From: Rhipicephalus microplus
Lineage: Eukaryota > Arthropoda > Arachnida > Ixodida > Ixodidae
NCBI RefSeq assembly: GCF_043290135.1
Contig: NC_134700.1
Span: 79,419,000 to 79,482,999 of the forward strand
DNA: 64,000 nt
Direction: 5' to 3'
The notes under the pieces were generated by a model that was given only the letters and a program-made list of their open reading frames with translations, ran no database searches and was not told the origin of the DNA. The position numbers and the translations under genes were made by a program. Shown here piece by piece: positions 22,933-33,784 of this stretch. Position 1 is the stretch's first letter; each line of letters opens with the position of its first letter.

Positions 22933-23031
22933 TGTGGCCAAGCCTTCGAACAAGAGTAGTCCTCTCCAGCGCCTTCTAGTAGGTCGCCCTTTTAATAAAA
23001 AAAAAGGGCACCTCGTGCAGAGAGTCGGTCC
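22933..23031 (+). mobile_element. Gypsy 1 3' LTR, truncated
   Basis: Starts TGTGGCCAAGCCTTCG and matches the first two-thirds of the 5' LTR, including 'cagagagtcggtcc', then stops abruptly. A (A)9 expansion at 22997-23005 is specific to this copy. The missing right third points to a later deletion. Confidence 0.75.
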
Positions 23032-23208
23032 ACACAGAGCTGGTCTGACTTTTTCCCCCTTTGTCCGTTCGGCGAAGAATTAGAAACTATTGAACACTAT
23101 TTTGGCTCATGTCGGAACTATGCAGTAATTAAGAAAAGACTTCTAGCTAATCCATTTGCAAAGCTAGGTTTATATTTAACCAAAAAGTGTTCTAAATTTT
23201 GGTTAGGA
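23032..23208 (+). pseudogene. LINE C ORF2 C-terminal fragment
   Basis: The start encodes the RAGLT block, followed by the PLCPF cysteine motif and an EHYF...CR-Y tail, matching the LINE A C-terminus. It sits directly after the cut 3' LTR. The simplest reading is that LINE C continues here after losing its RT core and RNase H in the deletion that also trimmed the LTR. Confidence 0.7.
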
Positions 23209-23246
23209 GTTAAGTAAGCGCTTTTAGCGCTAGAAAGAGAACTCAG

Positions 23247-24650
23247 ATGCCGTTTTCTTCACCTAGACCAGGAGTTTTCCTCTGGTCTGCTTCTCTTCCG
23301 CCACAAGAGATACCAGTGGATCAGTTTCTGCGCAACGGCATCACCGCAGTTCCTGTGACCCTCGTCCCAAGTAATGACGGCTTCATTCGGATGAAGAATC
23401 TGAAAGTGGTCCAGGCGGAGCTTAGAGCTGCGATGTCTCACTTTCACGGCATCACAGAGGTCCATCAGTTCGGCAGAGGCGGTATTCTATGTTTATAATC
23501 TGATCAGCTCTGCGTCCAAGACCTACTGAAGTGCTTGAGTTTTGCGACCAATTCGGTGAGCACTTTTATTCCCCGGCATCTGACATGTGTGAAAGGTATT
23601 GCTTGCGGCGTAGATGTTAACTTGATCCCGTCTGAGGTATTAGAGGTGTTTGTCATGACTGGTGCAATCTCCATTTATAGGTGTGCACGAATGGTAGAGA
23701 AGCACAAGATCTCGACTGAGTCGGTAATGGAAACCTTTGCTCGAGCGAATCTCCCAAGCGAAATCAAGGCGTGGCCAATAATATACAGAGTGGAGCCGCC
23801 ATCACCACGATCACTTAAGTGTATAAAGTGCTGGCGATAAGGTTACACTATTAAAGGATGCAGGTCAGCACTCACGTGCCGCGTGTGTGTTGACAACCAC
23901 AAAGTGAATGACGGCAAAGCTAAAGAAAACAAATGTTGTCTCTGCAACAGACAACACTGTGCAGATAGTCCTGATTGCTCAGCAAAGGCTCGAGAAATGC
24001 AAATTCTCAAAAATATAGGGCGTAGGCGCTGTTCGCGACAAGAAGCTATAGAGGAAATACAGGCCAGAACGCAGGGGTATGCCAGTGTTGCAGCACGACA
24101 TATTTCGGAAATGAATTGGTCGATTTCCTTGAATATCGTGGAGGTCGTAGAAAAGACTCTAGAAAAGGCCATGGAACGACTGGCTTCTAATATTTGTGAT
24201 TTTTTATCTCAAATATGACTCCCATATTTAGTACAACGAGAGAGTCAGGCTTAGCATCCCAACATGTCGACAGTTCACGACCAATAATTCACGTTGAATC
24301 TGAAACCGTGCCATCGTATTATCCGTCTGCAGGACCCTCTGCAGTAGGCGACCAGAGCCAAAATGAGGAATTTGAAATCGCACCATCGTATTTTCTGTCT
24401 GCAGCACCCTCTGCCGTAGATTACAGAGGCAAAGTGAGGATAAAAGTACAGATACAATAGATTCAGATGACATGGATTGGGACTCTAGGTCCCTGAAGCG
24501 ATCTAGATCCCCTCTGTCAAGGAAATTAACTTACCAAAACAGACAAAGAACAAAACGTATCTGAAGGAAAACGAGAGCCTTTCAAAAAGAATTTTTTAGC
24601 AAAAAAGTATTCTAGATAAATCTATAGGGAAAGCAGCTCTTTCGAAACCA
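23247..24650 (+). pseudogene. LINE B ORF1
   Basis: Starts MPFSSPRPG at 23247. A stop at 23496 breaks the N-terminal frame; the middle part runs 23535-23840. The first knuckle has lost its His (CIKCWR, stop, then GYTIKGC), and a second cysteine cluster around 23935-23985 remains (CCLCNRQHC). The helical part continues to 24218, then an acidic, Ser/Pro-rich tail. Same architecture as LINE A ORF1. Confidence 0.8.
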
Positions 24651-24659
24651 CAGGGTAGT

Positions 24660-25750
24660 TTAAGATTCTCCCTTGGAATTGCCGATCAATTTATTCTGCA
24701 TCGATGGATTTGGTATACTTCACTTCTAAATTTGCTCCTAATATTATAGCATATCAAGAGACATGGCTATCTGTACATAATTTGTTCCAGTTAAATACCT
24801 TCCGGTCTTTTCGACTAGACCGTTCATAGAGATGTGGTGGTCTAGCTTTCTTTATTAATAATGGAATTAGTATGAAAGTCAAGTGTTCATACAAACATAT
24901 GTCGCCAGATTGCGAAATTCTGGAAGTAGACAGAACATTACCCAGCTGCGGTTCTTTTACCCTCGGTAATATATATTTTCCGGATGGAGTTCAAGACACA
25001 CGAAGTTTGAATCTAGCTACAAGGTCGTGGGGCAAGGACAATCTTTTAGTTAGAGACTTTAATTCCCTTCACATGAGTTGGAGATTTAAAACTGATCTGA
25101 GCGGAAAACGCTTGTGGGAGTGGACAATGGCTAATAACCTGACGTCCCTTTACGTCAGAACCCCCACATTTATTCGTAATCACTCCAGGTCGGTCTTAGA
25201 TTTAAGTTTTGTCAGTTCGGCTATTACTACTTCTTCTTGGAAAGCGCTGGACTGTGGCACCAACAGTGACCACTTACCGATAAGTTTTGAAATTATTTGC
25301 TCGACAATTTCACCATGCTCAAATGTACGATTATTTGTAAATTACACTAAATTTAGGAATGATCTGAAGTCAGCGTTGGCTTTTCATTCGGAAGAGAGCG
25401 ATGTTATAAAACCACTGAAGATAAATGCAGTCAATAAAAGAGCCTATAAAAGAGCGGAATTTACTGTTGAATTCACAAAAAGGGCATATAGCCATTAGTG
25501 GAATGATGAATGTACAAGAGAGCACCGACGACGTCAGGCAGCTTGGAAGCAGCTCTTACATAATCAATTCTCCCCAAACTGGGCAGAATATAAATTCATT
25601 GCAGCAGGCTTTAAGAGAACGGTAGCTCAAGATTAACAAGAATATGACAGAAGACAGTACGACTACCTGTTGAAGCCTATTTGTGAAAGCACTGTTCCAA
25701 TATATTAGAGCTCGGAAAATCTTGCCATCACCAGTTAAGGCAGCTTGTGA
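24660..25750 (+). pseudogene. LINE B ORF2 endonuclease and linker
   Basis: The EEP endonuclease matches LINE A from the FRSFRLDRS region (about 24800) to NSDHLPISFEI (25260). The GDFN box reads RDFNSLH. The frame stops at 25498 in the WWNDEC linker, where TAG replaces the first Trp codon, and continues in other frames to about 25750. Confidence 0.8.
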
Positions 25751-26598
25751 TAATCTGTCGGCGCAAGAAATGACCACAACCTTAGAGGAAATTGATAAAG
25801 GTCTGGAAAGCAGATTTACCTTAGTCGTGCCAAACAACTGCCACAAGTCTACGACAAAGTCTGACAAAGTGACACAGACTGGAGTATCGAACGTGATTAA
25901 AGATGTAACCTCCGCATTGCTTGGCCCAGAGAAATCACAGTACCCATGATTAAAATTCTGTTAAAATTATCACCCAGTGACGTCTCCGATGTTATAAACT
26001 ACTCCTTAAAAACTCATGGGTGCCGCAGGATGGGAAAATAGAAAAGGTCATTCCTATACTAAAAAAAGCCAGGTGTAGGATTAACAGTCGATAATATCAG
26101 ACCCATTTCTCTAACATCTAACATGGTCAAACTAGTAAAGAGGATCCTACATAACCGAGTAAGTATCTGGATGGCAGACAATTTAGTAATAAAACCGAAC
26201 CCAATAGGCTTTTGTAGTGATTTCGCTATTTGGTGTGCCCATTCTGATTTAGAGCGCCGAATACAGCTCGCTCGAAAAAGAAGGCAATAAATATGCTTCT
26301 TTAGTAACGCTTGGTATAGCCAAAGCGTATGACAGTGTGGAGCACTTCATTTTGTTTAATACGCTAAAGAAATCGAATTTCATACAACAATTTATTGAGT
26401 GGGTTGCAGAATGTTTAAAATCAATTGAATTCTACTGCGTCAATGATGGATGTTCCTCATCTAGATTTAAAGAAACGAGCGGAGTTTCAAAAGGAGCAGT
26501 CTTATCTCCACCAGTCTTATATAATGCTTTATTGAGCACAATTCTAACAGAATAAGAAGTTACTGTCTACATTTATGCTGATGACATCGCATCTTTGC
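25750..26598 (+). pseudogene. LINE B ORF2 reverse transcriptase (cut)
   Basis: Frame fragments carry the TTTLEEI block, PISLTSNMVKL, WCAHSDLERRIQLARK, GIAKAYDSVEH, the GVSKGAVLSP box and finally YADD near 26574. Motif A reads Gly (GGT, 26313-26315) where Asp is expected. The domain ends just after YADD, where gypsy 2 sequence takes over. Confidence 0.85.
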
Positions 26599-26739
26599 TC
26601 TGAAGTGCTGCCACAAGGAATATCCCTTGCAACCCTTGCCCCGGCCGGCGACTACCCCATATCGGCTTTACCAGAGGATACACCGTCATCTGCAAGTATT
26701 CAGTCGCGTAGTACACTAGACTGCATAACTGGAATGATT

Positions 26740-27683
26740 GCCTTTGATCTCCCGGCCGAGCATGTGCATGTCTGCGCTTCGTGGCCTTCTTGCATCGTAT
26801 CAAGACGTCTTTGATCTCTGCGACCGACCTCTAGGTCAAACGACTGTCGTAAAGCATCGGATCAACACCGGTGATGCAAATCCAGTACACCGGCGACCCT
26901 ATCTGGTTTCCTCCACCGAGCGCCACGTGATCCAGCAAGATGTCGACAAGATGCTTGCCCGACGCATCATATAACCTTCTTCAAGTCCTTGAACTTCGCC
27001 CGTTGTGCTTGTGAGAGAGAATGATAACAGCTGGCGCTTCTGTGTCGACTACAGAATTCTTAACAAGGTTACAAAAGAAGACGTGTATCCTCTGCCGCGG
27101 ATTGAGGACGCTCTTGACTGCCTTAGTGGAGCAAATTATTTCTCTTCCATCGGCCTTCGTTCCGGGTACAGGCAGATATCAGTTGATGATCTGGACCGTG
27201 AAAAGACGGCATTTATAACTCCCGACGGGCTCTATCAGTTCAAAGTAATGCCGTTCGGGTTATGCAATGCCACGGCTACATTCGAACGAATGATGGACGC
27301 TCTTCTCCACGGTTTCAAGTGGTTGATCTGCTTATGCTACCTTGATGACGTCATTGTTTTTTCGCCAACTTTCGAAATTCACCTCGAGCGTCTGTCAACA
27401 ATTCTTTCGGTTTTCCGCAAACCAGGGTTCCAACTAAACTCTTCGAAATGTCACTTTGGCCGCCGGCAGCTCACTCACTGTATTTGGACACCTTGTCGAG
27501 TCTTCTGGTGTTCGTCCCGATCCTGAGAAAATCCGCGCCGTCAAAGATTTCCCTGTGCCGACCTCTGTGAACGACGTTGGAAGCTTTGTGGGCCTTTGTT
27601 CTTACTTTCGTAGATTTGTGCGGAATTTCGCTGACGTCGCACGCCCGCTCACGGAACTACTAAAAAATGTGACGTTTGTGTGA
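26740..27683 (+). pseudogene. Gypsy 2 reverse transcriptase
   Basis: RT motifs: VIQQDVDKMLARRII, WRFCVDYRILNKVT, FSSIGLRSGYRQI, FITPDGLYQFKVMPFGLCNA, CYLDD at 27338-27349, then after a +1 shift near 27470 [15 protein letters not shown]. Motif A has Gly (GGC, 27152-27154) for the catalytic Asp, and the following Trp is Arg. Stops at 26972 and 27681. Confidence 0.9.
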
Positions 27684-27689
27684 GGACCT

Positions 27690-28150
27690 GAACAAATTAG
27701 AGCATTCGTTGAACTGACGAGTAGACTTACGACGCCACCGATTCTCGACCAATTTGATATATGCGCTCCAACGGAAGTGCGTACCGACTCCAGCGGCCAT
27801 GGAATTGGAGCCGTTTCGGCACAACGACAGCTTGGCTGCGAGTGCGTTATTGCATACGCTAGCCGTCTTTTATCGCTAGCAGAGCGAAATTACTCCATCA
27901 CAGAACGCGAATTCCTCGCACTCGTCTGGGCAGTGGCTAAATTTCGGCCGTATTAGTATGGACGCCCGTTCACGGTTGTCACTGATCACCACGCCTTATA
28001 CTGGTTGTCGTCCTTAAAAGATCCTAGTGGACATCTCGGCCGGGGGGCTCTACTGCTACAGAAATATTACTACATGGTTGTCTACAAATCAGGTCGCCAC
28101 CATGAGGATGCAGATTGCTTGTCGCGTCATCCAGTAGACCCGGCAGACCT
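27690..28150 (+). pseudogene. Gypsy 2 RNase H
   Basis: [12 protein letters not shown] gives the first Asp, [13 protein letters not shown] the Glu, and FTVVTDHHAL the second Asp. A TAG at 27955 replaces a residue in the RPYLYG-like block. The end has HHEDADCLSRHPVDP. It links RT to integrase. Confidence 0.85.
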
Positions 28151-29503
28151 TTCTGAGATCGATGAGTCTACTTGCGTTTTGACACTTTCTGCGTTTAGCA
28201 ACATCGGAGATGAGCAACGCCGAGATCCTCACCTCAGAGATATAATCCTTCGGCTTAGTGGTCCCACAACTCCTCCATCTCTCCGTCTGTTCCTGCTCAA
28301 AGATAGCGTCTTATATCGCTACAGCATGCATCCTGACGAACCTGAGCTGCTGTTGGTCATACCACAACATATGCGTCAGACTGTCCTTGCAAAGTTGCAT
28401 GATATTCCGACAGCTGGTCACCTGAGGGTTTCGAGAACTTATGACCGCGTTCGACGTCGCTTCTTTTGGCCCGGTATTTACCAATTCGTCTGCCGTTACG
28501 TCACCTCAAGCAAATCCTCTCAACACCGCAAAAAACCAGCAACCCTTCCAGCGGGACACCTTCAGCCCATTCAGGTCCCATCCGAACCATTTTATAGGGT
28601 AGGTGTTGACTTACTAGGACCGTTCCCTTTATCGGCCAGCGGAAACAAGTGGATAGCAGTCGCCACGGATTACACCACTCGGTATGTCATCACGCGGGCC
28701 CTTCCTACCAGTTTTTTTACGCGGGCCCTTCCTACTTTCTTCTAGAAGACGTCATATTACACCATGGCGCTCTTCGGCAACTGCTTACCGATCGGGGTCG
28801 CTACTTTTTATCACAAGTTATCCAAGACATATTACACTCTTCAGCTACAAAGCACAAGTTCACAACGGCGTATCATCCTCAAACCAACGGGCTCACGGAG
28901 CGGCTAAATAGAACCATCACGGACATGTTCGCAATGTACGTTTCTTCCAACCATCGTGACTGGGACTCCGCTCGTCCATTTGTAACATTTGCCTATAATA
29001 CGTCTCGGCATTACACTGCAGGTTTTTCGCCATTTTTTCTCCTGTACGGACCAGAGCCTACGTTGCCTTTCGACACGCTCCTTCCTGCCGTTAGCCACAC
29101 GTCAGAATATGCCCGCGATGTGATCTCGATAGCTCTAGAGGCATGTGAGATTGCTCGCCAGCGTCTGATCGATTCGCAGGAACGACAAATACAGGTCTGC
29201 AACGCGTGCCATTGTGATGTCCACTTCAGTCAAGGTGACACAGTCCTTCTCTGGACGCCGTCACGGCGAGTTGGCCTGTGCGAAAAGCTGACTTCAACGT
29301 ACTCGGGTCCGTACCGTGTGGTGTGCCAAGTCACCGACGTGACAAATGAAATTGAACCTGTTAACGCCACCAGCGCGCGATCGTGTTCTGACGTTGTTCA
29401 CGTCACTCGGCTGAAGCGATATTACTCGGACCAACTAAGCACCGAGACAGTGCCTTCGCTGCCGGGGGTAAATGCTGCGGGGTGCCACACACAAACATTG
29501 TAG
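28150..29503 (+). pseudogene. Gypsy 2 integrase
   Basis: The zinc-binding H2C2 region (HDIPTAGHLRVSRTYDRVR, then a C-to-S change at CKSSQH) precedes the core: VDLLGPF, LTDRGRYF and NGLTERLN keep all three acidic residues. A 27-bp in-frame duplication ('acgcgggcccttcctac' at 28692 and 28719) and a frameshift near 28745 disrupt the core. The C-terminal barrel is at 29270-29330. The stop at 29503 overlaps the polypurine tract. Confidence 0.9.
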
Positions 29504-29515
29504 AAAAGAGGACGA

Positions 29516-29612
29516 TGTTTAGGGCGAGCTCGTGCAGACCGGGCTCCATATTGTATGCCTGCCTGTTTTACCAAAAGTAAAGGTATTTTTCCGACGCCTT
29601 CTCCCCGTAACA
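29516..29612 (+). mobile_element. Gypsy 2 3' LTR
   Basis: TGTTTAGGG at the left, CCCGTAACA at the right, preceded directly by a purine-rich tract. It is short (97 bp). No second copy exists in the window to confirm the ends. Confidence 0.6.
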
Positions 29613-29734
29613 ATATTATAATACAAATTCATTACACATAGTTTTACTGCTCACCGAAAAAATGCACAACGCTTTCTTGGCCAGTACCCCTGAGTGGGTG
29701 TAAGCCACGAATCCAGGGAAACAAACAAACAATG
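29613..29734 (+). mobile_element. LINE B 3' UTR and tail
   Basis: Matches the LINE A 3' UTR (inverted, about 5486-5620) through 'ttcttggcca', 'ctgagtggg' and 'ccagggaaacaaa', ending in a (CAAA)n tail. This fixes gypsy 2's insertion point in the LINE 3' UTR. Confidence 0.8.
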
Positions 29735-30133
29735 TGAGCAGAGGAAGACGAGCAACGCATCAGGGCGGTCGGGTTTCGGACCCGAACCAAGGCTCCTACC
29801 TCCATCGTCTGATGAACTGAGGGGCTCCAAGACTACCTGGCTGAACCGACGTTCCCGTGCCCGTGGACAAGTCTGAGCGGTTGATCTTTGGGCTCGAGCT
29901 CAGGTGAGGCTGTCTGGCCGGGAATGTACCTCGAGGCTAGTGCGTGAAACGCAGTATCAACTGGCGCGGCGTCAGCTAGTGCAGCGTCCATCGGCGGCCT
30001 AGGAAGGCTGCTTCTCCTACGGCTCGGGTGGCTGCCAAGCCCGGATGCCTACTACGACGACTGCATCAACCCCGCACTTCCCACCGAAGCTCCTCTGCAA
30101 TGACGTCGGTTTAAATGCTGCTCCTTTGACGTT
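29735..30133 (+). repeat. Direct repeat L, copy 1
   Basis: About 400 bp matching 32371-32770 in the same orientation, starting TGAGCAGAGGAAG and including 'gggtttcggacccga', 'ctgaggggctcca' and 'gcctactacgacga'. The two copies, 2.6 kb apart around a gag-like frame, suggest the LTRs of a small or degenerate element; no clear CA end or target-site duplication is visible. Confidence 0.7.
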
Positions 30134-30386
30134 ACGCGACACACTCTGTGTTTAGAAACTGCGTGCTTATGACTTTTTCTTTAGAGACTGTGTGGTAGGA
30201 CTTGATGATGAGTGACTAACTTATAGCATGAAGATTTGCTTGTAATTGTATCCCGGAGATAGGACTCGTTTTATTTGGGGTTAAGTGCTCTCGAGCTATG
30301 GTCATCGAATGTTTGCGCCAAACGGACTCGTCCTTCGAGAAGTGTCCTGAGGTGGCTTCTCGGACCTCCCAAATCGAACCTGCGCG

Positions 30387-30977
30387 TTGTGCGAAAGAAG
30401 AACCACAACGTTACTTTGGCGTCTGCAACGACAGGACGAGGCCGTTTGCAAACCTGGTTTCAGAGCCCCAGATGAATTGAAAGATGAGCGCAGCAAAGTT
30501 ATGGCCTTAGCGTTACCTATAATTATAGAAGGTGCAGAGTTGAAGGCATCGGTCGAGGAACGTGAAGCATGCAGTCGTGAGAAGAGGAATGCCGAACGAG
30601 AACAACAAAAGAGAGTGCTGACAGAGCAGTTAGCACGTGAGCAACTAAAGCAGAAAGCCCTTCTGCAAAAGCTCAGGTTCGCGGAGGTGTTAAAGGTGCA
30701 GTCAGGAGCGGAAGGAACTGGTATGTCAGTGTTCAGCTGCAAAGAAGAAATGTTTGGCCGAAGCGAGTTATGTTCTGTCGGGGTGAATGGCCTTGAACCT
30801 CTCCATAGCATTTCGGTAGACAATGACTCTCAGCTAAAGTGTGGTAGAGAGATTGGCAGTCAGGCACCTAGAATTATTAGGATGGTAGAGAGATATGCAG
30901 CCAGACACCTGGAATTAGTAGGAGGAAGCTCAATGATCATCTCAGGTCAGAGGGAGACAGGGGCTATGAAGAACTAG
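30387..30977 (+). pseudogene. Coiled-coil, gag-like frame
   Basis: An open frame of about 190 codons. Residues ~50-95 are a heptad-like, Glu/Arg/Lys/Gln-rich coil (ASVEEREACSREKRNAEREQ and following), and the rest is polar without cysteine knuckles. I do not recognise a domain. Tick LTR elements often have a similar charged coil before a capsid, and the frame sits between the two L repeats, so a gag N-terminus is a reasonable guess. Upstream frames overlap it without motifs. Confidence 0.35.
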
Positions 30978-32164
30978 CCACAAAAGAAGGCTCAAGGTCA
31001 TTTGCAAGTCTTGTGGCTATCTGAAAATGTGCAATCAAAGATACATTGACTTCGGCAGCGCATACGCTACGAGGCAGCTCTAATGCACGTGCTAGTAAAG
31101 ACACCGAGTCTTCATTTATACTGACATCAACAGAAAGCCAGTCGGGGGCCGTATGCTGTGAAGCACAGGCTGTGTTAGTGAATGACGTAGGCATGATAGA
31201 ATACCCAATAAACAAGCCTCTTCAAGTTGGAGTGAGATTAATGTGAGGAGTAGCGCAGTAACCACTTGCCCGAGACAACTGAAACTGAGTGCAGAAGCAC
31301 TAGTCGAAGAATACAGAATAGAGTCACTGCGTCTAACAGCAATATGTGATAACGAGAGCAGGCAAGATTACCCAGAGGGATGAGTTGAAGGTCTCGAGGA
31401 TCAAACAGAAAAAGCAGCTGAAAGAACCGGAAGTGATCTTGGAAAAAGTAATATTTCATCAGTTCATTGGAGTGTCGAAGGAGACTTGTTCTGTTGGGAA
31501 TCTGGGGGTGAAAATGTCACTTCGGTAAACCCATCTCGAATATCAGCAGTTGACGAGTCGAAGCAAGGTAATCTTAGGAAGAACTCAATCATAAAGACAC
31601 TATGGTACTGGCATGCTTGGAGGCAACGCATCCAACAGGATGGCAGGCAATCCTGCATTGACGCTAGTAATTTTATGACTGAGCACCTGATTTTTCATCC
31701 CTGTGGGTACAGGGGTGCCTACCATCGAAGATTCTTTCTATGTCATTTCATGCTTGTCTCCATCCAGGTGATCAGGGCTGTTCCACGTATTGTGCGGGAC
31801 GCTATACCTTGAGCGTCAAGTCGAAATTACCGGCGGCTTTTTGGATCTTGATTGTATAACACGGAAAGGTATCTCTTGTAGATAGTTGAGGTTATGAACT
31901 CACATGCAATCTGCAGGGTGACATGATGTATCATTTTACAAGTACGAAATAGTGGTGGGTGCAACAGGTCCATAGTGGGTTTCAGAACTTTGAAGTCTAA
32001 TTGAGTGTATTTAGTCTTGCCAAATGTGGACATTGGGATGAGGTTTAGTGAACTCCGTGGGGGAATCTATATGTAGTGAGTCTGTGATTTGGTGCTAGAC
32101 GAGCACTTAACTGCAGTTTTTTTAAATATAAATGAAAGGGGGCCTCTCTAATGAAGTGCAAGGA
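30978..32164. other. Unassigned sequence between the L repeats
   Basis: Fragmented frames with no domain I can recognise (for example 31486-31812). It could be the decayed body of the element bounded by the L repeats. Confidence 0.3.
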
Positions 32165-32295
32165 ATTGAAAGTGGTCGGAGTGCGCGGAACTTGAAACGG
32201 ATTGAGTGAGCAGAATTTAAAATGCCCGCCGTGACCCAAGTTGGCTCTCGGCAACGAGGAAGAAGCTGGCACGGATGTGTGCCAGAAACGATAAA
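32165..32295. repeat. Dispersed repeat S, copy 2
   Basis: Matches copy 1 at 3040-3169 with few differences over 130 bp. It lies about 75 bp upstream of the second L repeat. Confidence 0.75.
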
Positions 32296-32370
32296 TGACT
32301 GAAGTGCCAATTCAACGTAGCGATTGTTTCAGGCACGCGGGAGGCAGGGAAGAAAAAGGAGTTGCAGCGG

Positions 32371-32770
32371 TGAGCAGAGGAAGATGAGCCACGCATCAGA
32401 GTGGTTGGGTTTCGGACCCGAGCCAAGGCTCCTAACTCCATCGTCCGGTGACCTGAGGGGCTCCAGGACTACCTGGCTGCGTTGACGTCCCTGTGCCCGT
32501 GGATAGGTCAGAGCTGTCGATCCTCGAACTCGAGCTCAGGTGGGGCTGTCCGGCCGGGACTCTGGCTCGGGGCAAGTGTGGCAAATGCAGCGTCAACTGT
32601 GCAGCGTCAGCTACTGCAGCGTCCATCGCCAGCCTAGGAAGGCTTCATCTTCTACAGCTCGAATGGCTGCCCAGCGCCGATGCCTACTACGACGACAACT
32701 GCATCGACCCCGCGCTTCGTGCCGAAGCTCCTACGCAACGACGTCGGTGAAATGCCGCTTTTTTGACGTT
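32371..32770 (+). repeat. Direct repeat L, copy 2
   Basis: Second copy of the ~400-bp direct repeat; see copy 1 at 29735. Weak similarity between the copies may continue about 40 bp past the given ends ('ctgtctataggaactgca' against 'ctgtgtttagaaactgcg'). Confidence 0.7.
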
Positions 32771-33784
32771 CCGCTCCTCTGACGTTCCTGTCTATAGGAA
32801 CTGCATCATCCGATGGCTTGTATACCTTTTTACGTTTTTCGCTATCAACGATAAGCGACGAGAAGCGACCCTTTTTTACCGCGAGCGGCTGTGTTTTGTT
32901 GCAGCAGCGTTTTGTAGAGTTACGTAACACTGGATGTGAAAATTTAGCCTGACTTAGTTTATCACTACCGCACTCAATACATCATCTTTGTGCTGAAACT
33001 GGGATAATTTGTCATAAGTTGCCATATATAAAGTGCTGCGTGAATAGAAAACGACCAGCATGCCTTCTTTCTTGACCATCATAAAACTCCGTGCGCTGCT
33101 GCGGATAAGTCTTTGCGATAAGACGTATGTAGATCAAAGCATTCAGAGAGTTCCAGACTGGAGCTTTCAGAGGAAGCAACAAACTGTCATCAATAGAGCA
33201 TGTTTCACGATCACGATTAAGATTTTTTCGTTTCTCGAAAGAGCAGGGAACCTGCGCTCACGCATTTTTATCGCATTCCAAATTAAGTGAACTTGTGTGA
33301 TTCTATCTACAATTTTTGCATGTTTCATTTGCTCCATTCAATGTTTTCTTTCTGGTGAAAAGCGCATATACGTATATCTATGCTCGAAAGTATAACCAGC
33401 TGTCTTACGCTTCCTGCATTGAGATGGATGATACCGCAGTCTTTGAGCACTGTGAGAACGAAAAATCCATTCCACATATCTTTTTATGCTGCTGACAGAA
33501 TAGTGGACATTGACTATGTCTTTGCAACGAGCTCAACAAATGATATAATGAACGTCTGTCCAAAGAAAAACAATATTACAGCTGCATGAAGGTTAAACTG
33601 ATGAGAGTGGCTCCAGCTCCGAGCTACGTGGTATTGAGGCACCCCCAAATAGGCTAACGGCTTTTCATGAACGAGAAAAGCTTTTATGACGACTACACTC
33701 TGAGGCAAAATTACCCGAAAACGGAGTAACGGAGCCTAATAGGCGCACGCGATGAACTAATAGACCGTTTAGGAGCAACCACAG
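32771..33784. other. No recognisable gene or element
   Basis: AT-rich sequence; short frames only, none with motifs. Confidence 0.4.

Larger units (their letters stand above)
17820..23031 (+). mobile_element. Gypsy 1 LTR retrotransposon nested in LINE C
   Basis: It has a 5' LTR, gag, CCHC knuckle, protease, RT, RNase H, integrase and a 3' LTR cut off after about 100 bp. Pol ends at 22896, only 36 bp before the 3' LTR, so there is no room for an envelope gene: it is a retrotransposon, not an errantivirus-like element. The LTR is truncated on the right where LINE C resumes, and no target-site duplication remains. Confidence 0.9.
23209..26598 (+). mobile_element. LINE B, 5' portion
   Basis: It starts with the family's 5' UTR ('taagtaagcgcttttagcg') and runs through ORF1, endonuclease and RT as far as the YADD box. 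It is closer to LINE A than LINE C is. At about 26598 the LINE stops and gypsy 2 RT-upstream sequence begins. Its own 3' tail reappears at 29613. Confidence 0.85.
26599..29612 (+). mobile_element. Gypsy 2, 5'-deleted LTR retrotransposon
   Basis: It begins upstream of RT (VLPQGISLATLAPAGDYP region) and carries RT, RNase H, integrase, a polypurine tract (29502-29515, agaaaagaggacga) and a 3' LTR. The 5' LTR, gag and protease are absent. The left edge joins LINE B at YADD and the right edge joins LINE B's 3' UTR. A distinct gypsy family from gypsy 1, and better preserved. Confidence 0.9.

Noticed and set aside
17820..23031. Endogenous retrovirus with envelope
   Set aside because: Only 36 bp separate the pol stop from the 3' LTR, and no env-like frame exists. 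The same holds for gypsy 2, whose pol stop overlaps the polypurine tract.
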